64,000 nucleotides of DNA, taken from the NCBI GenBank assembly GCA_037974665.1, contig CM075769.1, positions 20,858,139 through 20,922,138 on the forward strand, read 5' to 3'. Within the stretch, counting starts at the first letter, position 1. Every line of letters begins with the position of its first letter. Shown here one piece after another: positions 58,305-64,000 of this stretch. The notes below the pieces were generated by a model. It was not told the origin of the DNA and searched no databases. It worked only from the letters and a program-made list of their open reading frames with translations. The translations under genes and the position numbers were made by a program. Source of the stretch: Ehretia macrophylla (lineage: Eukaryota; Streptophyta; Magnoliopsida; Boraginales; Ehretiaceae).

Positions 58305-59609
58305 TGGTATTTGAGCCACGGTTTTGAAAGTCCGTAATATGTACATTTGATCTAATTTTTTAATGTTATTTGACACGATTATGCGAGAGATATGAGCTTA
58401 TTCCATCCCGCATGGAAATATTGACTTTGATTTTAACAAGCCAAAAGTTTCTATGATCAGGCCTGATGATCCCTTTATATGGAGATCTTGATTTGCGTGT
58501 CATGTCGAGACTATATGGCTTGTGAACTCGGTTGGTCTTGGAATGCTTAGTTGATGTTAGAGTCAATTCTCTTTCATGCATGTTGTCAAAACAGTAATAG
58601 AAGATTAGATGGACTTGTTTCATCTTTGGTATTTCATGCGTAAAGATGTTCGTTGATTATTTTCATTTAGCTTTGATTATCTATACGATAAGTTTAATCT
58701 AGCTACATGTTGCATAAATGTTGAACTTGATCATGGACTTAGTGGATGCTCAGTTTGTAATTGAGACATAAGTCTCATTTTATTTTCTTGCTTTTGAGAG
58801 AACTTTGTAGTGAGGACTACATGAAAATTCTCAAAATGACATGCAAGGAGGCAACCGGATGAATCCAAAGGAGTTGGAGATCTTGAAGACATAGTGATAT
58901 GTTTTAAGATAGTTTTTCCTTTTTATCCCAAAGTCCATGATCCACCATCTATACTAGCTGCATGCATTATATTCTATATCTTTGTTAATGTATGCATGAT
59001 GAGATCTATTACAAAACTCCCAAATGTGCAAATGAATATTAGATCTGTTGTCCTCTGCCATCCTAGGACTTAATGAACCCAAAGCGATCATATCTGGTCT
59101 TACCCAAAGGCAGAGGGACATGATTCGTATTAAGTTTAATTAAGTTGATAGTAGAACATAGTGATGTGGTTGTCTTCCAAAATCTAACGGCCAACATAGC
59201 CACAAAGGCTTGAGGCTATTGATTCAATTTGTCGAATAACTGTGAGATGGCAGGTCAGATCTAACTGAATCACTTAATCAACATAGCCACAAAGGTTTGA
59301 GACCAAAGTGATTTAGGGAATGGATATGATCATAACCTATTTTGTGAAATAGACAACAAAGCGTTGTTGACTCTTGATGTTTATATTCCAACATAGCCAC
59401 AAAGATTTGAGGGATACAAATTATTAAGAGAATTTGGTCACCCACTACCGGATTCTAACGAATTCGCGTTTCTCGTTTTGGGAGTATGAGATTCAATAAA
59501 GATAATGGGAGATACTATTTTTCTAAAGACCATACTTAAATAGTTATACATTTTTACATCAATTAGCAGTCTTACTTTCTATACTACTTATTTATGCAGT
59601 ATTTTTATA
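58305..59609 (+). other. Primer binding site and long leader of element K
   Basis: TGGTATTTGAGCC (58305-58317) is a variant of the initiator methionine tRNA site. The 1.3-kb leader before gag shows no coding. It holds three copies of CAACATAGCCACAAAG followed by RYTTGAG, at 59192, 59279 and 59389. Confidence 0.7.
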
Positions 59610-60295
59610 ATGGCTTCTATTTCAAATCCCATTGCCCGTATCCTTGATAAAAATGCTTTAACCGGACCAAACTTTCCCTGTTGGTTTCGCAATCTTAAAA
59701 TTGTTCTGGTATTGGAAAAGATTGAATATGTTCTGGATAAGGCCCCTCCTACTACCCTTCCTAAAACTGCAATAGAAGAAGAGCAAGAAACACATCAGCT
59801 CTAGATAGAAAATGACTTGAGAGCAAAAGCTTATATCCTTGCTTCAATGTCAAATGAACTGCAAAAACAACATAAGAATATGTCTGATGCTGCTAGCATG
59901 ATTCTGAACTTGAAAGAGCTGTATGGTGAGCAAAGTGATGTTGCCAGATATGAACTGTCAAAAGAGTTGTTCAGAGGAATGTGGTGATATCAGCAAGCAT
60001 GTTCTCAAGATGATTAATCTGATTACTCAACTTGAGATGCATGATTTTGACATGGACTGTAAGCTACACAAGGATCTTTTTCTGCAGTCCCTCCCACCTT
60101 CCTTCAATCAGTTCATTGTGAACTTTCAGATGAACAAACTCTATGCTTCTTTGCCCGAGCTGGCCAATATGCTGACCACTGCACTGTCACAGTTCAAGGG
60201 AAAGGGCAAGGAGACTGTCCTCATTGCTGCCTCTTCTTCTAGGTTTAAACCCAATAATAGAATGAGGAAGAATAACAAGAAGAAGAAGGACACTG
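59610..60295 (+). pseudogene. gag of a Ty1/copia element, K (truncated)
   Basis: It starts MASISNPIARILDKNALTG. The segment FPCWFRNLKIVLVLEKIEYV is typical of the amino end of plant copia gag. A helical region (LPPSFNQFIVNFQMNKL, ELANMLTTALSQF) is the UBN2-type gag domain. It ends in a lysine-rich stretch where L is inserted, before any zinc knuckle. Broken about once besides the truncation. Confidence 0.85.
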
Positions 60296-62329
60296 TGTAA
60301 CAACCCCAACCCGACCCTTCTCAAGATTAGGTCAAAGTCTGCATTTACTGTCATTGCGAGTTCATAACTTTCTATTAAAAGGAATAATAAATAAAAAAAT
60401 TATTCAATAACAAGTCTTTATATAATAATTTAAGTACAAAAGGGTGTTATAACATCCAAGACCCGATAGCTACCCAACTATCATACAAACTAGAGTTTCA
60501 ACACAACCACCCTTCTACCCGAAAGCCATACAAACAACCTCTAACTTTTACAACTTGGATCGAAACATGACAGACAAGGAGCTTCGAGCATGTAAACATT
60601 CAACTCCAGGTTATAAAGTCAATTTCCATTTCAAGCTAAGTTGTACCTGCACTGGGGGGAAGAAAAGATGGTGAGCTCTGGGGAAGCTCAGCAAGGATGG
60701 AATAGAAGAATTTTGAAAACATTTCTGGTTGGTCTCTTTTGCAAATCATCATGCAATTCACGTACAGTAGTAACTCAAATTATCCACATAAGATACATAT
60801 AACAAGTAGAAATTACTATCCCATTCGAGTCACATATCAAATAACGGTAATAATCTTTAGATAGATAATCAATTTATATTGCATTAATAATTACATTTAG
60901 TGGCATATACCAACATCACATATCAGCCTACTCTCCGAGGGTGGAATTCCAAGCGAGAGTAGCAACAAGTCGATCATTTCACGAGGTGACCAGCCTTGAT
61001 CACAATTTCAACATCTTATCTAGCCCAAGAGGGTACTCCGGATTGTACCCGAAATCTACAACCCAACTTTCCAAGGGTGGAAGGCCAAGAGAGAGAGGGA
61101 CTAGGACCACGATAGTCACGGGATCACCGGAACACCCTATGTCACCCGACGTTAGTGAAATACTATCGTGCCTGAGGTTGCAACCCCCAATTCCAATAAC
61201 AGAGTAACGACTAAATAAATCAATTTCCAAGTATAAACTGGGCATTATGATGGCATGCAAATAATATATATAACATTTCTGGAAATATTTGGGCAGCACC
61301 TACGTTTACCTGATGCTAAATCTACCAAATAAATCGGGCAGCACATATTAGCATTTAACTGGACAAATTTAAGCATAACAGGGATATACTAATAACATGT
61401 AGATGCCATGAATAAGTAAAACAATAAAACCCTTGCCTTAAAATGTCAAAAATTGGAGAGGACTCAGACCGGTTTTGGAACTTTCAGAACATTAACTAAC
61501 TAAATTGATATAATTTAGTAGAATCGGGCCAGAGAAAAATTGTCTACCAGTTTGATTTCACGGGGTCAAGTGACCCCCTTATATAGGCCCTCAAGGCCGA
61601 CATAGGGGGAAACACGGGTCCCTCCTTCGTTGGCCAACCAATCATGGTTGGCCACGTGGGGGACCCATGTCCCTCACGTGTCACACATGCGTGACACGTC
61701 CACGCATGCATGACATGTGTCCCTCCACGTGTCACGCATGTGTTGCACATCTACTTATGCATGACACGTGTCCCGAGACATGTGTCACTCCCCAGGAGTG
61801 GCACCAACGTTTCATTTTTTGCCCGTTTCGTGTGCAAGTGTCCTGATTTTCATATTTTTGGGCCGGGATGTAATTGTGCCAAACTTTGCCATTAAGTAGT
61901 ACAAGTTAAAGGAAACCTAATGGCGTATGCCCATTTTTCGCAGCGGAATCCCGATTTTCCTATAATTGGCCCCGAAGTGAAACTCATTTTCTGGACCAAA
62001 AACTCCTAAAATTGGGAAAACAGTCGAAATGGCCCGAAAAGTTAGAGAAAATCACCCATACACTTGTAAACAGCTGAAAAGTTTTACTTAGTCATGATAT
62101 GGAGCTTTACATCCTTGTAACGATCCTAAGCTTAATGTTAATTCATGTTATAAGAAAACCTAATAATAAGTTACTATTAATCGTAATACCAATTGATTTT
62201 TAAATAGTACGACAATTAACTATAGATTAAATGCAGGAAAATAATCACAAAGGCACATTTTCTAAAAATAACGAAAGAAATGAATATAAATAAATACTTG
62301 TAAATGCATGGTCGGCCTCGGGTATTATA
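60296..62329 (-). repeat. LTR of gypsy element L
   Basis: It begins TGTAACAACCCC in the K gag (flank CACTG, 60291-60295) and ends GGGTATTATA, next to a polypurine complement CCTCATCCCC. It is a 3' LTR on the minus strand, about 2.03 kb. Conserved parts: acceptor-like CCCCAGTGCAG|GT (60647/60646), stem-loop III TGAGCT/AGCTCA (60672-60690), stem-loop II GGGTAC/GTACCC (61031-61050), donor-like AAG|GCAAGG near 61437. Stem-loop I is not recognisable. The partner LTR is outside the window. Confidence 0.8.
61632..61790 (-). promoter_or_regulatory. G-box array and inverted repeat in the U3 part of LTR L
   Basis: Perfect inverted repeat GGCCAACC/GGTTGGCC (61632-61653), then two units of about 50 bp and part of a third. 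They contain four CACGTG boxes (61653-61658, 61675-61680, 61726-61731, 61765-61770) and several CATGTG, CACGTC and GCATGC variants. In the sense direction it lies 540-700 bases into the LTR. CACGTG is the G-box bound by plant bHLH and bZIP factors. Confidence 0.65.
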
Positions 62330-62563
62330 TCCTCATCCCCTTATAAAAATTGCGCCCTCGCAATTTACTTCTCCAGTACCTCCGGTCCATTGCACGAGAT
62401 TGAATACCGGATGCCAAGTAAGAATTCCAAACATGAGCCTTGAATAATAATACCCGGAAAACAATACCAAAGAACACCGTACAAGAATACCATGCGAGAA
62501 TATCAAGAAATCCCGAAAATTCCAAATAAAGGTAATATGAATGCCAAATAAAGGCAATATGGC
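62330..62563 (-). other. Stub of internal region of element L
   Basis: Polypurine complement, then stem-loop V (62348-62365, AATTGCG/CGCAATT perfect around CCCT). Then A-rich text with AGAATACCA and AATGCCAAATAAAGG units, as in the F internal region, up to the LTR of the C family at 62564. Confidence 0.75.
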
Positions 62564-64000
62564 TATCACGCCCCGACCCGACCCAGCAAAAAGGCCAAGC
62601 CCGGACCCGACGCACGGACGGAGTCTCCTCTGTACCGCGGACGATCTGAAAACCCTAAAACAACATAAAACTTGCGAAAGCCATAAAACAATTAAAATAA
62701 GCCAACTTTCTTTGAAACATACATTTCTCCATTAACAGCTTTGCAACCCAAAAATGATATGCATACTACACAATTATTTATGCCACTAATCAATTCCATT
62801 AGCATGCAATTCCTTGCTAGTCACAAGAGTATAAGTGTGTAACTTTACATTCTTTCAACTTATACAACATAAGACCGTAGAGGCCTCAAACTAGAAAATA
62901 CATACAAGGCTACAAGCCTCAAAATTAAGCGACATCCAAGCAATATACATATCAAGCAAGGCTCGCACAAAAATCTGGCAACCAACCACCAACAAAGCAA
63001 AGAAGTGCTATCACGGGAACACCTCCACCTGTTCCTCCTCCTCAATTACCTCAAGAGGGTCTACTTCAACTACTCCTGTAAAAATATAGTATAGAGAGGA
63101 ATGAGCAAAAACTATCGCTCAGCGAGGGCAATTGGTCTCAAGGACGGAGATGAGAGGAGTATGCAATGCAATTAGTCAAGCAATACATACAAGTATCATA
63201 TAGAGATACCAATAAAGCCATCAATAAAGCAAGGCAAGTATTTAAAGCTGTAAACACTCATTCAAAGGATACGATACTCTTTTCATGAGCAACTTTCAAA
63301 CACGAATTCGATGATGACGCGCCGGCCCAAACCACCTTATAACACCAGTTTGGAATACCCCGGAAGTATCCATCAACCTATGACCCAAATCTCCCTGGGA
63401 GGCAACCCAAGCGAGAAAGGGAATAGCAGTGGAGCTAAAGCAACCAACACTGGCAACCCGAGGCTACCCAGAGAGGCCCATCACTCACGCGCGAGACACT
63501 ATGCAATGCAAGATTCGATACAAGGCGATAAACAAGCAATAAAGCCACACGTGGGAGAATAACAAAGTAGGTTACTCTCGCATGCAATAGCAACAGTTGA
63601 TAAGCATTTCAAACAGAATCAATACTAACAAGTATGTCAACCAACCATAAGCATTCCATAGGCATATTTTCAAGAAAACACACAAAGAAACAAATCGGCC
63701 CCAACTATCAAAACACTACCATTTCCAAACGAGCCACGAGTTCTGGAAACCGACTTCGCCAAACCTCCTAGGTCACCATAAGGCACGTCTAAAGACCCCG
63801 AAACCTTACTTTACCCTAGAACTCGTGCAAAGCCCCGATTTCCCCCTTTCTCGTTTGAACTACAACTATATCAACCAAACACCCAACCAATGCCATAATC
63901 GCACCAAAAGTGCTTCCATGGCCTCCCGATACAATGCCAACACGCAAAACGAGAAAATGCCAAACTCGACCTAAACGACCCCGACTTTCACCAAGGCTTA
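62564..64000 (-). repeat. LTR of the C family, partial (continues beyond the window)
   Basis: It starts TATCACGCCCCGACCC and follows the C LTRs for the rest of the window, over 1.4 kb of an expected 2.3 kb. The tetraloop hairpin is at 62618-62633, tail exon 63011-63075, stem-loop III 63102-63121, stem-loop II 63352-63371, stem-loop I 63551-63583 (GTGGGAGAATAAC/GTTACTCTCGCAT around AAAGTAG). It was inserted in the internal stub of L. Solo LTR or full element cannot be told. Confidence 0.88.
63011..63075 (-). CDS. Candidate LTR terminal exon, C family, second copy
   Basis: After TTTTTACAG|GA on the minus strand come 20 codons, VVEVDPLEVIEEEEQ then VEVFP, and a stop. Against 41477-41544 there are seven silent changes, four replacements (two of them I/L swaps) and one codon fewer in the glutamate run. 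This is the clearest coding-like pattern between copies that are not an LTR pair. Confidence 0.42.

Noticed and set aside
62325-62615. Minus-strand open frame over the L and C-family junction
   Set aside because: It crosses an element boundary and has no domain or conservation.
1-64000. Host protein-coding genes
   Set aside because: All long frames are gag-pol parts. The remaining short frames lie in LTRs or leaders and lack recognisable domains or exon structure beyond the LTR tails described.

Overview
The window is plant nuclear DNA made almost entirely of LTR retrotransposons inserted into one another. Most belong to the Tekay/Del-like branch of Ty3/gypsy chromoviruses, and one is a Ty1/copia element. 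I see no host gene, rRNA or tRNA gene. The initiator-methionine-tRNA primer sites, the chromovirus pol motifs and the very AT-rich LTRs fit a flowering plant, probably a eudicot with a retroelement-rich genome. The species cannot be told from the sequence.

Layout. A minus-strand gag relic (J, 54526-55742) holds the 3' end of an LTR (X, bases 1-62 plus 54494-54525). X holds a chromovirus, A, that spans 63-54493 and is flanked by GCTCC on both sides. A carries six insertions of its own: solo LTR H (1318-5402), short non-autonomous element B (8368-15934), solo LTR G (17821-21092), full-length element C (24024-43328), solo LTR E (43494-47494) and internally reduced element F (47875-54181). C in turn holds the youngest-looking long element, D (28842-38626). 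Eight insertions (A to H) have 5-bp target duplications that I could read; seven are exact and one (H) has a single mismatch. This gives a nest five deep: J, X, A, C, D. To the right lie a copia fragment K (LTR, leader and gag, to 60295), an LTR with a stub of internal sequence (L, from 60296) inserted in the K gag, and another LTR of the C family (62564 to the window end) inserted in L.

The main unexpected signal is inside the LTRs. Nine LTR types that differ widely in sequence share one architecture. It runs from a GT donor-like site, through a stem-loop with loop CTACTTT, a palindrome and a conserved block, to a second stem-loop with a CCGGA-type loop. It then reaches a third stem-loop (TGAG...CTCA) that ends 17-28 nt before a YAG|G acceptor-like site. 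The stems keep pairing while their sequences change. In six families the acceptor-like site is followed by a short, acidic, coding-looking tail. Between paired LTRs (B with B, D with D) all five differences I see in this tail are synonymous, and between the two C-family copies the differences are mostly synonymous plus one whole-codon indel. This suggests an intron inside the LTR and a conserved terminal exon. A further stem-loop sits just before the polypurine tract of six elements.

Relative ages, judged by eye from LTR pairs: B and D youngest (about 97-98% alike), F and C intermediate, A older. J and X must predate A. All coding elements in the window are broken; D is the least damaged.
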